NCBI GenBank assembly: GCA_009760855.2
Contig: WPIO01000005.1
Coordinates: 4,386,001 to 4,450,000 of the forward strand
DNA: 64,000 bases
Reading direction: 5' to 3'
From: Cristatella mucedo
Lineage: Eukaryota; Bryozoa; Phylactolaemata; Cristatellidae
In this document: positions 63,447-64,000 of the stretch, piece after piece
Numbering within the stretch: position 1 is the first letter of the stretch
Layout: each line of letters starts with the position of its first letter
The notes under the pieces: model-generated
Databases searched by the model: none
What the model saw: the letters and a program-made list of their open reading frames with translations, nothing else
What the model was told of the DNA's origin: nothing
Made by a program: the position numbers and the translations under genes

Positions 63447-63595
63447 AAAGTGGGTAAGGTGCTTGCTCTTTACGACTCAGGTCGTGGGTTCGAGTCCTGC
63501 AGTGGGCGACCCTTTATTGCCCACTGCAAGTGGTGGTAAGACCCATTAAGGCTCTTATGCCTGTATATAAATGAAGCTGTTAAGCCAGCTAAACC
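63447..63595 (+). repeat. SINE1 copy, well preserved, B box intact
   Basis: 'gtaaggtgcttgctctttac', the B box GGTTCGAGTCC at 63,487-63,497, 'gcgaccctttattgcccact', and the tail 'gaagctgttaagccagctaa'. It is the closest of the SINE1 copies to a consensus. Confidence 0.88.
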
Positions 63596-64000
63596 CGACA
63601 CAGATGTTGAGAAATTTTTAGGTTGGGGATACTGCATCCAGTAAATCTTACTTCACTGTGCTCAAACGGTGCTGCAAAATATCCTGAAAAATCCATCTAA
63701 AAGGCTGCTGAAAGCCAGAAATTGCTCTAGATAGTGGAAAACGGTAATTTCACATACTTTTGCACCTAATATGCAAAGGTAAATAGCATTAACGATGTTT
63801 TACTAGCTTGCACAAATCCTGTTATCAAGGAATTTTTTTGGCCCAGTCCATTGAACAAAAGTATTTTAGGTTATGCTTTATATTCTCAGATTGTGTGGAC
63901 TAGCATTCATTGTGTGTCTTGCCTTTTAAGTGTTATACACAAACGCTGAGGCGAATCTAAAAGTGTATATGGCTTTTTGGGGAGTAGCAACCTTAAGTCT
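63596..64000. other. end of window, nothing recognised
   Basis: No gene or repeat family was recognised. Confidence 0.35.

Overview
The window is animal nuclear DNA: spliced genes with GT-AG introns, tRNA-derived SINEs, several non-LTR retrotransposon families, long (AT)n, (AC)n and (AG)n tracts, and about 40% GC outside two GC-rich patches. Three host genes can be read. All are typical of metazoans; EMRE in particular is essentially an animal protein. I cannot fix the phylum, but the repeat spectrum suggests an invertebrate with moderately large, repeat-filled introns.

Layout. (1) MORN2 is on the minus strand (468-2778): four coding exons, 147 aa, complete. (2) 2.8-9.2 kb is intergenic and holds SINEs, a 118-bp tandem duplication and a LINE that carries an exon fragment of ribosomal protein L8. 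(3) The ubiquitin-conjugating enzyme gene UBE2O fills 9.2-59.4 kb on the minus strand. I rebuilt 20 coding exons whose phases all agree (3,114 nt, 1,037 aa, ATG to stop). They run from the N-terminal conserved regions through a basic nuclear-localisation-like segment and an acidic patch to the E2 catalytic (UBC) domain and the C-terminal helices. Introns reach more than 7 kb and are packed with mobile elements. (4) SMDT1 (EMRE), the single-pass subunit of the mitochondrial calcium uniporter, is an 84-aa single-exon gene on the plus strand at 59,640-59,894. It lies head to head with UBE2O, with only 241 bp between start codons. (5) 61.0-61.8 kb is a GC- and CpG-rich block with a 227-codon open frame of unknown identity, possibly a first exon.

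Mobile DNA. LINE family A (CR1/L2-like reverse transcriptase, 3' end ending in ATT repeats) has more than 20 copies, nearly all 5' truncated. LINE family B is a second related LINE with a CATTA-type tail. SINE1 is tRNA-derived with a clear B box and its own tail. SINE2 is tRNA-derived and its tail matches the 3' end of LINE A, so LINE A probably mobilises it. There is a palindromic (foldback) element family of about 0.95 kb, one small hAT element closely resembling SPIN with an 8-bp target-site duplication, and one unclassified two-copy repeat. No complete autonomous element, rRNA gene, functional tRNA gene or CRISPR array is visible.

The host genes do not form an operon. UBE2O is a cytosolic and nuclear E2/E3 hybrid, EMRE is mitochondrial, and MORN2 is a small MORN-repeat protein. 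The only regulatory link suggested is the shared UBE2O/SMDT1 promoter interval. The most unusual features are the SPIN-like hAT element, the RPL8 exon captured antisense inside a LINE tail, the near-perfect 0.95-kb palindrome, and the SINE2/LINE A tail match.
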